A stretch of 18,183 nt of DNA, taken from contig NWUY0300058017.1 in the NCBI GenBank assembly GCA_004151065.3, positions 1 through 18,183 of the forward strand, given 5' to 3'. A model generated the notes under the pieces. That model worked only from the letters and a program-made list of their open reading frames with translations. It was not told where the DNA came from and ran no database searches. A program made the translations under genes and the position numbers. Each line of letters starts with the position of its first letter. Positions within the stretch are counted from its first letter, which is position 1. Shown piece after piece: positions 9,798-18,183 of the stretch. The stretch comes from Larix sibirica (taxonomy: Eukaryota > Streptophyta > Pinopsida > Pinales > Pinaceae).

Positions 9798-10988
9798 CTA
9801 TGTTTTAATTTGTTTGTTCTCCTTTATGGCAGTAATATTTGTTTCCCTTAGGCATTTGTTTTGATCTTTATAATGTTGTAGTTTCTTTTGTAGATTTTTA
9901 ATCTTCCTCTTGCTTTCAAATTGAATTTCTTCATTGGGATCAAAGGTAGAGTCACCCATCTCTGTTACAAAATCTTCATCTTTTGGATTTTGCACATCAT
10001 TAGCATTATCCCTTGTTTTACCACTACTATTAGGATCAAGTAAATCTAAAGACATTTTTTCCACTAGCCATTCTTGTTCATAATTTCTATCTTAATCATG
10101 GTCATTTGGCTGATAAACCTTTTTCTATTCTTGTGAAGAGCTCAATCATCTGTCTTTCGATCTTAAGAGATCACTCATCTTCTTCATCAAAGGTGTCTTC
10201 AATAGTGATAACAACATCCTTTTTAATGGAGGGGTCCAAAGCAACTTTAGCATTAAACCTCAGCTTATTTATAGCACAAGTATTTGGTCTCTTAAAATTG
10301 AATTCAGATAGGATCACTCGCTTAGGATTTTGGGTTGAACCCTCATAACATTTAATTTTGGGAAACTCATCAGACTTTACCAGACCTTGAGGTTGTTCTT
10401 CCTGATTTGGCTCGAGAGTGGATCTCGCAATAACTACATTAGGAACATCAAACCTCTTCCTTTTCTTGGTATAGGCTACCTTTACACCAGAGACTGAGGT
10501 TTCTTTACTTGGAATAAGCTCTAAATTATCCCTTATCACAATTTCTTGCTTGAATAGAGCTTCCTCTTCTCATTTTCATTCTTTTCCACTGAGGCCTGTT
10601 TTTCTTGTTTTGCATCTACGAGTTTCTTGATTGTATTTCTAGAAACCCTAGAGGATTTAGTTCCTCTGGTAGGAATTTCTTTCTTTCCTCGGATTTTTTG
10701 CTCTTTTAACTTGAACCCTGACCAGAATAAGAAATGAGACCAGGTCATATTCTTCCTATTTAATTCTTCCAACACCAGTAATTTGAGGAGGCTGCGATGA
10801 AAAATGCTATGACTAGTGTGCTCTAGGTGACTTTGCACTCTGGCCGCCATTTTAGTTAAAATTTTAAGGAGAAAGAAGGGCGAATTCATTATTTTAACCC
10901 CTGAGACATGTACTAAGAACCTCATATGATAAATGAAAACGGTAGTGAAACTGACTTCACATGTGACATATCGTTGGATCATTCCCAA
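9798..10988 (-). pseudogene. Accessory ORF downstream of pol in the gypsy element
   Basis: Three fragments continue one another across frame breaks. The first (10988-10536; likely real ATG at 10982) reads RYVTCEVSFTTVFIYHMRF, then ARVQSHLEHTSHSIFHRSLL, then TWSHFLFWSGFK and a Lys-rich basic stretch. The second (10539-10171) overlaps it by four bases in another frame. It has a basic KKRKRFDVPNV segment and an acidic end (TIEDTFDEEDE). The third (10064-9798) is acidic and then coiled-coil-like (KRKIKNLQKKLQHYKDQNK). I see no transmembrane segment or signal peptide, so an envelope function is not supported. It sits about 700 bp after the integrase stop on the same strand, where Tat-lineage elements carry an extra ORF of unknown role. 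The function is unknown. Confidence 0.6.
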
Positions 10989-11685
10989 TATAGCCTTCTA
11001 TTCTTCTTTCAAAAAACTGTTGGAGATGCCCTTACTCCAATCTAGATCTTGATGTTCAGGATTTATAAATTGGTTATAATCTGTTGCAATGATTCGATTC
11101 TTGAAATGTTTGTCAGTTTCGCTACCAGAAATTTGAACTTCCGGCAGTGCCCTTAAGAAGGAAACAAGATCAAAGCGCTTTTGGAAATTAACTTTGCTAT
11201 AATCACTTCAAACTCAACCAAAATGTTACTTAATAACCTGAATACATTGTTAAGCAAATAACCTGCTAGGAAAGACTATATAAAAATATGTGATCGAAGT
11301 CTAAACTATCTATTAAAAATGAATACAGACAAAACAAACCAAAGGTTACTCAAAAGAATGAACAATCTAATTATCAAGATAGACTCAAAATTATCAGGAT
11401 AGACTCAAAAAAAGGTGAGAAATATAAAGAATTTTGAGTGACAGACTTAGGTGATAACATCTGGCTCCATTTGGGGGTGGTATTCTCCTTGTGAGATACC
11501 AAGAACAATAGACTGTGTTCCTTTTCAAACTTCTAAACCCAAATTCTGTTTGAGAACTGAGACTGGTCATAAGTAACTGAAAAAATATTCAGAATCAAAC
11601 AAAAACCTTTCCATTGGGCTAGAGTCCTTATTGAACAAACTGAAAACTCACTGATATTTACAATGAAATTAAGCCACCAACGACC
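10989..11685. other. Spacer between integrase and the accessory ORF
   Basis: No coding frame was found. The stretch is AT-rich, with a 20-bp tandem duplication at 11371-11410. In Tat-lineage elements a non-coding spacer, sometimes with a second polypurine tract, lies here; I see no clear polypurine tract. Confidence 0.45.
11371..11410. repeat. 20-bp tandem duplication, two copies
   Basis: The unit ttatcaagatagactcaaaa (11371-11390) is followed directly by a second copy with one A-to-G change (11391-11410). It was probably formed by slippage within the gypsy spacer. Confidence 0.85.
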
Positions 11686-12982
11686 TTAGTGAAGAAATAA
11701 GTGTTTGAGAAAACGCCCATTGACTGGGCCTCCCATTAGATCTTCTCCTTCTAGATTCTGCAGAATAAAAGTGTTATTCATCAAAGCTTTTGCAACTCTA
11801 AAAGGACCAAACCATAAATGGTCAAACTTCCCATGTTTTGACTTTTGTTCCCTCCTTGCATCCCATTTGAGGACTAAATCACCTGAAAAGAAATTGTCTT
11901 CGTTAGCTTTCCTATCAAAAATTGCCTTGAATCTGTCCCTATGTGATTGAGATTTTTCTATAAGTGTTTATCTAGCTTGTTGTACTTCAATCAACTGATA
12001 AATTCTCTATTGGACCTCATTAGGCTCCTCTATATCATTATGCATGAATTTCATTACTGGCAAGCTGAATTGAACTAGAAAAACAACATCAATTCTGTAG
12101 ACTAATTGAAAAGGATTAGTACCAATAGAATTATTGGTGCTGACTCTATTATCCAATAATGCATAATTCAGCCTTGTATCCAAGTTCTTTTGTTTCCAGA
12201 CAACATTTTCTTGATATTATTAATAAGGATCTTATTAGTTGACTTTGTCAGTCCATTTCCCTATGGGTAATAACGTGTAGAGTGCTTAAGAATTATATTA
12301 TGCCTTTCACAAAAATAAGTCATAGGATCATACTTAAAAGCATAAACATTATAGGTCAAAATTTTATGAGGAAACCCAAACATTGCTAAGATATACTCCT
12401 CCATATAGTTTATAATCACCTTATCAGTTGCATTTGGTGAAGAAGCCTGTAGTTGTCAGGATCCATTTGTGCTACCCACTTGAGGGAGGATGAATTTCAC
12501 CAATGAAATCCAATCCCCATTGCTGGAAAGGAGCATTTACCAAACTTGGTTTTATTGGCAAATATAGTAGCTTCTACTTGCCAACAAATTTTTGACATTC
12601 CAAGCACGCTCTAACTTTGGCAAAGACATCAAAAAACAATGAAGGGAAATAGTATCTTGCTCATGTGATCTTAAAAGTTGTTTCCTTCTAGTAATGGTGT
12701 CCACCACAAACCCCACTGTGCAAATCTACCATAACCATCTGAGCTTCATATTCATTGATACATCTTTACAACATACCACTTGGATCTCTCTAGAACAAAG
12801 ACTGATCTATGATACAATACTTTAAGGCTCTTAATTTCAATGATCTAAACTTCTTCTTATCTAGATGTGGTGGGCATTGTAAGTTCATAAGAAAGATAGA
12901 CCACATCCTTATACCGAGGAGAAGAAACATACCTTTCTTAAATTTGTGATTTATCCTGAACAGTCTGTGAATCTTCATCAAT
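11686..12982 (-). pseudogene. Gypsy integrase, broken and catalytically dead
   Basis: Integrase joins the element DNA to the host chromosome. Reading downwards: the zinc-binding part has LHSGVCGGHH near 12720-12690 and CLEC near 12605-12594, the two His and two Cys of the HHCC fold. The core starts with QQWGLDFIGE; its catalytic Asp (12508-12510) is kept. The second Asp is replaced by Tyr (12351-12353, within LTYNVYAF), and the Glu is replaced by Lys (12243-12245, within GNGLTKSTNK). Stops within the core include 12472-12474 and 12261-12263. The C-terminal part reads LVLKWDARREQKSKHGKF, then FGPFRVAKALMNNTFILQN and NGRFLKHLF, ending at 11686-11688. There is no chromodomain, which fits a non-chromovirus lineage such as Tat. 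Confidence 0.85.
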
Positions 12983-13390
12983 TTACTGATTTAAGACAAA
13001 ACTCAGTCCAAGGGCCTTACAATTTGATTCAATTAACAACTTGGTCAATCCCAGTCCCTTAATCAATATGGTAGGCCTGATCTCCAAATCGTATTCCAAT
13101 GTCTTTGCAATCCTTCCTCTTTTCCCCTCACTATTGGGCTGCATGAGGATCTCTTTTACTGTATAGTTGGGTACACAAGCTATAATCTTTGAAGGCATAA
13201 TATAAATCCTTAAGAACTTCAATTCCTTGACAAGGGCACATGCTTGTTTTTCAATGATACTATATTTAATTTATGAATCCCTTATGGCCTTACTAAAGAA
13301 AGAAATTGGCTACTCAAGTCCATTTGCATTCTTTTGTAAGAGCACAGCAACAATAGTGTCTTCATATGCAAATGAAAAAAGTAGAAATTA
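12983..13390 (-). pseudogene. Gypsy-type RNase H (gRNH) after RT, degenerate
   Basis: This lies in the same frame as the end of RT, beyond a stop at 13388-13390. It reads FSFAYEDTIVAVLLQKNANG, then PISFFSK, then YSIIEKQACALVKELKFLRI, then TVKEILMQPNSEGKRGR and LEYDLEIRPTILIKGLGLT, the order of the RNase H that follows RT in Ty3/gypsy pol. Active gypsy RNase H usually begins with a DASxxGxGAVL motif whose Asp is catalytic. Here the matching place is FAYEDTIVAVLL, without that Asp. Two further stops lie inside (within GLE-stop-PIS and RDS-stop-IKY). The missing Asp may be ancestral in this family and not local decay, because the extra RNase H upstream could take over. Confidence 0.72.
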
Positions 13391-14640
13391 TTTAGAGAAG
13401 TATGGGTTTACCAAAACTGGAGCTTCTGTTAGGGCTTGTTTGATTCTTTCAAAATATTCCTTGGCTTCCACTGTACACTTCACTTCAGTATCTTTCTTGA
13501 GCATGTTTGTAATTTGTTTTATGATCTCTACAAAGTTTTGGATAAACCATCTCAAAAAAATAATCTTCCCAGGAAAGGACTGAATTTCTTTTTTATTTCT
13601 CAGAATACAAATTTTCATAATTGCTTCTACTCGAGCAAGATCAATTTTAATGCCTCCAGAAGAGACAATATGCCCAAGCAGTTTTCCTTCCTGTATGGAA
13701 AAATGAGATTTGTTCGAATTCAAGGATATACTGTACTTTCTACACTTCAGGAAAGTTTGTTTCAAATGTTTAAGATGTTCTTCATTAGATTTAGAAAAAT
13801 AAAGTAATATCATCCTAGTAGATAACAACAAACTTATCTCTTTTTCCCATAAATGCTATATCCATAGATCTTTGAAAAGTTTCCCCTGCATTCATGAGTC
13901 CAAAGGGCATCTTATCGTACATAAACTTACCCCATGGTGTAGTAAAGGTTGTCTTTTCTCTATCACTTTCATGCATAGCTATCTGGTTAAAACCATAAAA
14001 ACCATCATTCGTGGAGATACTTTGAGTGCCAACTACTTTTTGCAAGATCTGATCAATCTTGGGAAATGGATAGTTGTCTTTGAGAGAACATCTACTCAAT
14101 TTTTTTAAATCTATGCATAATCTTATTTCTTCGTTTTTCTTTCGAACCAACACTAAATTAGCCACCCATGTAGAATATCTAAGAGGAACTATAATTTTAT
14201 CATCTAAAAGTTTCTTTACCTCTTTTTCAATTACTGGTAGAAGAGTTGGATTAAAACGCATTAACTTCTGCCTACAAGGCTTAGTGCTTGGCTTCAAAGG
14301 GACCTTATGCTGAATGATACTAGTGTCATAAGTCCTCAATTCTTCGTATGACCTGCAAAAATGTCTACAAACTCCTTCAAGAGATCTACATACATTCTCC
14401 TCTGCTCATCAAAAAGTGCTTTCGAAAACTTGATCATGTTTGGATATGCAGTAGTTCCAATATTACAACTTACAATGTTGTCTTCTGAAGACTGTATCGT
14501 GAGCTTCACTAATGTGTCATTGTTAGAGAAGAGTCTTTCTAAAGGTACAATACCTTTTGGAATAAAATTTCCCTTAAGCTCAATAATATCATGATTGGAA
14601 ATTGAATTTTATTAAGAAGAATCTTCTCCACTTACCTCCA
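13388..14640 (-). pseudogene. Gypsy reverse transcriptase, broken at the active site
   Basis: RT copies the element RNA into DNA. An upstream linker (about 14600-14345) reads GNFIPKGIVPLERLFSN and RMYVDLLKEFVDIFA, after which a one-base loss near 14353 shifts the frame. The RT frame 14339-13815 has IIQHKVPLKP, VIEKEVKKLLDDKIIVPLRY, LVRKKNEEIRLCIDLKKL, SLKDNYPFPKIDQILQ and KMPFGLMNAGETFQRSMD. In the catalytic YxDD box the x position is a TAG stop (13815-13817). About 20 bases on, an extra T in a T-run (plus-strand A-run 13795-13799) shifts the frame again. The rest (to 13388) reads SKSNEEHLKHL, EGKLLGHIVSSGGIKIDLARV and ALTEAPVLVNPYFSK, the thumb and connection region. The match to Ty3/gypsy RT is unambiguous. 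Confidence 0.92.
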
Positions 14641-14725
14641 TGTCCTCATCCTGATCTATTTAAGAAACATAGAATTCTTTTATCATTTCCATAAATCTTT
14701 TAATCTCCTCATCATCAAGAAAAAA

Positions 14726-15200
14726 TCACCAATGTTTGATATTATCAGGAACTGACGGTCTATGTCTAATTTTGACTGCATATCTAAGTTGAGGTTCTAT
14801 AGGGACTCTAAAATTACTAGCTTCCATGGCTAAGGAGTCAGTTGTATGATTAAAATTTCTTGCAATGAATGAGATATTAAATGATGAGAAATTTTTTTCA
14901 ATAAGATCCCAAACCTCATTCCTGTAAAGATTTAACAGTTGTTGTTTGGTCATATATATATTCCTTACCTGCTAAACAATTAATTTGGAGTCGCCAAAGA
15001 CAACCAATTATTGAATATTCAAATTCTTTCCATCCCTCAAACCAAGCACAAGAGCCTTGTATTCTGTTATATTATTGGTGGTTTGAAATTCCAATTTATA
15101 CATCAAAGTGATTACCTCATCAGATGGAGAAACCAAGACAATTATTCTGCCAGACCCTTCCTTAAATGATGAGCCATCAAAATACATCCTCCAGAGGGAG
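14726..15200 (-). pseudogene. Extra RNase H (aRNH-type) between protease and RT
   Basis: RNase H removes the RNA strand of RNA-DNA hybrids. The motifs in order are WRMYFDGSS (Asp 15176-15178), NNITEYKALVLGLRDG (Glu 15062-15064), LVVFGDSKLIV (Asp 14990-14992) and FNHTTDSLAMEAS near the C-terminus (Asp of TD). These are the D-E-D-D positions of the archaeal-like/plant RNase H type, unlike the DAS motif of gypsy RNase H. A stop interrupts the reading just before FGDS's strand (NIQ-stop-LVV) and another just after (LIV-stop-QV). The tail runs through VKIRHRPSVPDNIKHW to a stop at 14726. It lies after protease and before RT, whereas the aRNH of the Tat elements I know best follows the gypsy RNase H. 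All four catalytic acids are still present. Confidence 0.8.
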
Positions 15201-15341
15201 TCTTTAATTTCTCCACATTGCTACTTTAGAATCTCCTTTTCTACTTGCACATAACCGGTAAGCTAATCGTTCAAATGCAGAATACATGACCCAATGTCCT
15301 CCTGGATAACATAAATGGGATGATTGGTTGGATTTTCATGA

Positions 15342-15810
15342 TCACTGACTATGTAAGCAAGTTGTACTTCTTTGTTCTCTTGCAAACACAAGAATTGTAA
15401 CATAGGTAAGGTCCATCTGCAATGTTCCTCCTAGTTTCTTCATCCATGACATGGATAAGAGCATGCCAAACTTGGGAGGAATGTCAACAACAGCCACGTC
15501 CATAAGAATGCTTTTCATTGAGAGTTGAGTTAAACTAACAACCATTTCTTTAATTACTCCTAAACATTTGATTGCCTTAGAATCAAATGAATATAAATCA
15601 TGACAAGGATTTGTAACATTCAATCCAATGCCTCCATGACTATTTTTGGCATAAGATTGTGAGATGGACCTGAATGAAAAAGGCAATTATGCAACATCTT
15701 GTCATGGACTCTAAGAGTAATAAATAAAGGTGGAGCAAACTCACTCTTTCCTTCCATTTTTGGACCAAAAACAATAGTAGGATTCTCATCTTAAAGATTA
15801 AAAGTATCAG
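15342..15810 (-). pseudogene. Gypsy aspartic protease region, broken
   Basis: The retrotransposon protease cuts the Gag-Pol polyprotein. The reading starts at about 15810 with ENPTIVFGPKMEG-like sequence and reaches LFHSGPSHNLMPK. The expected catalytic triplet is DSG or DTG, and here it is His-Ser-Gly (His 15674-15676), so the active Asp is lost. A frameshift near 15630 leads into the long frame down to 15342: NPCHDLYSFDSKAIKCLGVI, then VVDIPPKFGMLLSMSWMKKL and GGTLQMDLTYVTI, the conserved second half of this protease type (hydrophobic strands and the W...L flap-side helix). Another frameshift near 15375 precedes the linker with ENPTNHPIYV, leading towards the extra RNase H. The family assignment rests on motif order and position between gag and RT. 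Confidence 0.78.
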
Positions 15811-16027
15811 AAGGAATTGTATTGGTGGGAGGCTTTAAAGGTTTAAGAGCAACATCCCTATAAGACCGGTGTTTCATAAGTTCTGCCAAAGGAACATGTA
15901 TCTTGATTTTGCTTATCTCATTTTCTAAGCTGAAAGGATAATTTTTTTTGTCAATCTCTTTGACTTTTGCTAATTTGTCTCTATTATTCCTCTGACCTTG
16001 CTTTTACTCTGTCCCATTCACTAATAT
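15811..16027 (-). other. Gag-protease linker, frames broken
   Basis: Minus-strand readings here (a basic stretch, then sequence resembling the end of Gag and the protease lead-in) change frame several times. No domain can be assigned. It lies within the gypsy element. Confidence 0.45.
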
Positions 16028-16757
16028 CTATTTTAATGGAGGGACTGCATTCTTATTCTGCACCTGAGGATATTGCCTCGAGCCTAACCTTAAATCATAT
16101 CTTTTTTTAGGATTAGTTTGAAGGATACCTATCGAGTATGTAAAACCAAATGCATTTGATTCTACCATATTTTCATACCCCTGATTCATTGTAAGAGCTT
16201 CTTCATAATCAAATCTAGTTAGATGACTAAAAGATCGCTCACCTTCTAAATGATTTAATTCCCGATTAAGATCATCTATTTCAGGCTCATAAGATTGTTC
16301 AATTTCATCAACAATATTATTCTGGAAGGGTGGATGAATCCTTTTAACCTCATTATTCTTATCTCCCTTTGCATAATCTGAGGAGTGAAGGGTCATCTGA
16401 ACTTATTTTGATTTCTATTACCTCCTTCCTAGACAAGTTGGTTATGATTCTTATTTTCCATCTCTAATTTGGTCAATTTTGAAGTTAAATTCTTAATCAT
16501 TTTCGACATTTCTTCAATTTTTTCATCAGATGATTGTAACCTAGAAAGCACATTCTTCTTCTCTTCCTTCAGTTTATTTTTGTTGTTGCTACCCTCATCT
16601 TCAACTTTACCTTTAAGTTTTTCTGCTTCTAAAATACTTGACTCCACCTCTAATGTTGCTTCTTGCATATTCATCAAAGTAACTGATCTCATAAGGCAGC
16701 GATCGAATTCTTGGAGCGAAATGCGATTCTTGGTTTTCAAACTTTCACCTGCATGCT
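16028..16757 (-). pseudogene. Gypsy gag, C-terminal part only
   Basis: Gag forms the particle that packages element RNA. The first fragment (16757-16429) reads LKTKNRISLQEFDRCLMRSV and then TLEVESSILEAEKLKGKVE, followed by a charged coiled-coil-like stretch ending KMIKNLTSKLTKLEMENK. After a break, the second (16396-16028) reads RIHPPFQNNIVDEIEQSYE, HLTRFDYEEALTMNQGYENM and KKRYDLRLGSRQYPQ. There is no CCHC zinc knuckle in what remains. The N-terminal capsid part is missing because the sequence changes to LINE-2 at about 16757. I recognise this pattern from plant gypsy Gag proteins, but the individual domains have no firm names. Confidence 0.65.
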
Positions 16758-16769
16758 AATCCTACCGCC

Positions 16770-18081
16770 ATGGCTCCCGGAGGGGGCCCCGAGGCCTCCC
16801 CTCTTCCTCCCAAGCTAGCTGCGTTCAAGAAGTTGGTGCTGCAAGTGGTAAACGTCCAACAAGCGTGCAACAACAAAAATTTGTGAAATGTCTGGCCAGC
16901 ATTCCCACAATCGCCCTGCCGACTGAAGACCCTTGCAAATCTGCATTGAATCTTGTTGAACGAGGGCTCATAGGGCAGTTCACCGGCCTCTGGACATCAC
17001 CCAAAGCTGTGGACAACTGGGTGCAGCGGAACTGGAGATCTTTGATTCAAGAAGGAATCATAAGCTATTTAGTTGGTAAGGGTTTCTTTGTCTTTGTTTT
17101 TGACAATGCTGAGGATAGGAATATGATCTTTAGGAATGGTCCTTATTTTATGGGCCCTTAGGGGATATATCTAAATAAATGGACGCTGGACTTTGACCCA
17201 ATGCAAGATGTGCCCTCGGTAGTCCCAGTGTGGGTTCTCCTGCCTCACTTACCTCTGCACTACTGGAATCCCAAATCTGTAGAAGCCATTGGCAATAAGC
17301 TTGGAAAATACATAGATCATGCAGAGAGGAAAGATCAGTACACCTGTGCACGAATATGTGTAGAGGTGGATTTGGAGGTGGGACTCCCTGAAGCTATAAA
17401 GCCCACGGTGGCTGATTGGTCATACATTCAAGAGCTTGAATACGAGCAACTCCCATTCACATGTCTATATTGCCATGGTTATGGCCACTTCGCCAGGTAT
17501 TGCAAAAAGAAAGGAGATGAGGAGGCTGAGAAAATAAAGGGAGATCAATGGACTATGGACCAGAAACCAAACACTACAAAACAGAACAACAGATTTAAAG
17601 GTAAAGGAGCACCCACTGGGAGTGAAGTCCCTCCCTCTGGACAGCTCCATGGTGAAGGGAGTTCAACCCTCCAAGAGCAGAGACAATTTTCAACCCCTTT
17701 GAGACTCTTAATACCCTGAAAGATCAGCTAGCTTCAGCTGCTGATGAGGTGGAACAGCAGTCCACAAAAAATGCTGAAGTCAAAAATCTGGAAGAAATAA
17801 GCCCTCTACAAGCTGGATCCCCAACAGGAGCTTCTAGCCCTCTATCCTATGCATAAATGACAAGGAAGAAGTCTCTGGAGATTTCAGAATCCTCGAAATA
17901 TGAGACCTTCGAGATGCCATCGAAAAGAGTCGGGCGAAAATCCCATAGGGAGACAAGGGTAGAAGAAGCTAAAAGGCAAAAAAAGAAAGGTAGCCAGTCT
18001 ACGATCGAAATGTCCATAGGAAGAAATACTCGAAATAGGCCTCCCAAGGGAGGATCTGCTCCTTCACCTGCTAGTAAATAA
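16770..18081 (+). pseudogene. LINE-2 ORF1: DUF4283-like plus CCHC zinc knuckle, lightly broken
   Basis: The ATG lies in a strong plant start context (ccgccATGg). The N-terminus MAPGGGPEASPLPPK resembles that of LINE-1 ORF1. A one-base loss in the A-run 16875-16879 shifts the frame. The next frame carries the DUF4283-like domain: GLIGQFTGLWTSPKAVDNWV, VGKGFFVFVFDNAEDRNMIF, GPYFMGP, a stop at 17159-17161, then GIYLNKWTLDFDP, VWVLLPHLPLHYWNPKSVEA and LGKYIDHAERKDQY. The zinc knuckle CLYCHGYGHFARYC (about 17462-17503) has all three Cys and the His. A second frameshift near 17685 leads to FNPFETLNTLKDQLA, a stop at 17854-17856, and a Lys/Arg-rich C-terminus ending at 18079-18081. So there are two frameshifts and two stops. 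This protein would bind LINE RNA. Confidence 0.87.
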
Positions 18082-18183
18082 TGCAACTAGTCTCTTGGAA
18101 TTGTAGAGGCTTGAGGAATCCCTTAAAAGCCGAAGCTGTAAAACATCTGTTGAAATCAGAAACCCCTGAGATCCTCTTGCTCC
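18081..18183 (+). CDS. LINE-2 ORF2, start of the endonuclease domain (partial)
   Basis: The ATG at 18081-18083 shares its A with the ORF1 stop TAA (18079-18081). The first 34 codons are open to the window end. MQLVSWNCRGLRNPLKAEA is the N-terminal strand of the AP-type endonuclease of L1-type ORF2, with the conserved Asn of the WNCRGL motif. The segment EILLL is where the catalytic Glu (LQE) should follow, just beyond the window. The remaining endonuclease and RT are not visible, so integrity cannot be judged. Confidence 0.85.
   Translation, partial: MQLVSWNCRGLRNPLKAEAVKHLLKSETPEILLL

Larger units (their letters stand above)
9798..16757 (-). mobile_element. Decayed Ty3/gypsy retrotransposon, Tat-like, with dual RNase H
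   Basis: On the minus strand, from right to left, the remains are: gag C-terminal part, protease, RNase H of the extra (archaeal-like, aRNH) type, reverse transcriptase, ordinary gypsy RNase H, integrase ending in a GPF-type tail without a chromodomain, a ~700-bp spacer, and an accessory ORF. RT before integrase identifies Ty3/gypsy. A second RNase H and an extra ORF after pol are known for the plant Tat lineage (established). Neither LTR is identified: the 5' end, with the gag N-terminus, is cut off by LINE-2 at about 16757, and the 3' end lies somewhere below 9798. All frames are broken. Confidence 0.88.
16758..18183 (+). mobile_element. LINE-2: L1-type LINE, antisense within gypsy gag, runs off the window
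   Basis: This has the same ORF1-ORF2 plan as LINE-1 but lies on the plus strand and is much less damaged. Gag coding sequence of the opposite strand ends about 13 bases before the LINE ORF1 ATG at 16770, so there is almost no 5' UTR. The copy may be 5' truncated just at ORF1, or the family may have a very short leader. The rest of ORF2 and the 3' end are outside the window. It interrupts gag, so it probably inserted after the gypsy element. Confidence 0.85.

Noticed and set aside
10106-10348. Plus-strand 80-codon frame
   Set aside because: Antisense to the acidic second fragment of the gypsy accessory ORF.
13227-14594. Several plus-strand frames of 77-123 codons
   Set aside because: All are antisense shadows of the gypsy RT and RNase H, whose motifs are unmistakable on the minus strand.
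16469-16759. Plus-strand 96-codon Ser/Phe/Leu-rich frame
   Set aside because: Antisense to the coiled-coil part of gag; its composition is the complement of a Lys/Glu-rich coding strand.
17148-18086. Minus-strand frames of 61-79 codons
   Set aside because: Antisense shadows of LINE-2 ORF1.

Overview
This window is plant nuclear DNA made almost entirely of transposable elements. The evidence is L1-type LINEs with the plant ORF1 domain (DUF4283-like, then a CCHC zinc knuckle), a Ty3/gypsy element of the Tat kind with two RNase H domains, and AT-rich, intron-like spacing between them. No intact gene, tRNA or rRNA was found, and nothing bacterial. I cannot name the species. All identifications come from reading translations by eye, with no database search.

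Layout. 1-860 is AT-rich DNA without a gene, with one imperfect ~100-bp duplication. About 861-1429 may be LTR-derived (weak evidence). It contains an exact-looking 52-bp tandem duplication joined by a single N at 1358. About 1430-5340, minus strand, is LINE-1, a heavily decayed L1-type element: ORF1, then ORF2 with endonuclease and reverse transcriptase, cut off at its 3' end. 5624-7332, minus strand, holds a possible decayed multi-exon gene that resembles plant Ptta/En/Spm-type transposase proteins. 7439-8620 is non-coding, AT-rich and unusually rich in the palindrome GTGCAC. 8621-9797 has no gene I can define.

About 9798-16757, minus strand, is a large decayed Ty3/gypsy retrotransposon. 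Read 5' to 3' on its own strand, its order is gag (3' part only), protease, an extra RNase H, reverse transcriptase, the ordinary gypsy RNase H, integrase, a spacer, and an extra ORF after pol. Every enzyme is broken by stops and frameshifts, and active-site residues are lost in protease, RT and integrase. From about 16758 to the window end, plus strand, LINE-2 lies antisense inside the gag end of the gypsy element. It starts just before its ORF1 ATG, has only four breaks in ORF1, and runs off the window 103 bases into ORF2.

How it fits together. LINE-2 interrupts gag and is the least damaged, so it is probably the youngest insertion. LINE-1 and the gypsy element are older. Several nonsense codons in all three elements look like CAG-to-TAG changes, as expected from decay of methylated cytosine in silenced plant repeats. 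The most interesting points are the RNase H placed between protease and RT in an element whose standard RNase H has lost its usual Asp motif, the accessory ORF behind pol, and the GTGCAC-rich block directly upstream of the transposase-like remnant.
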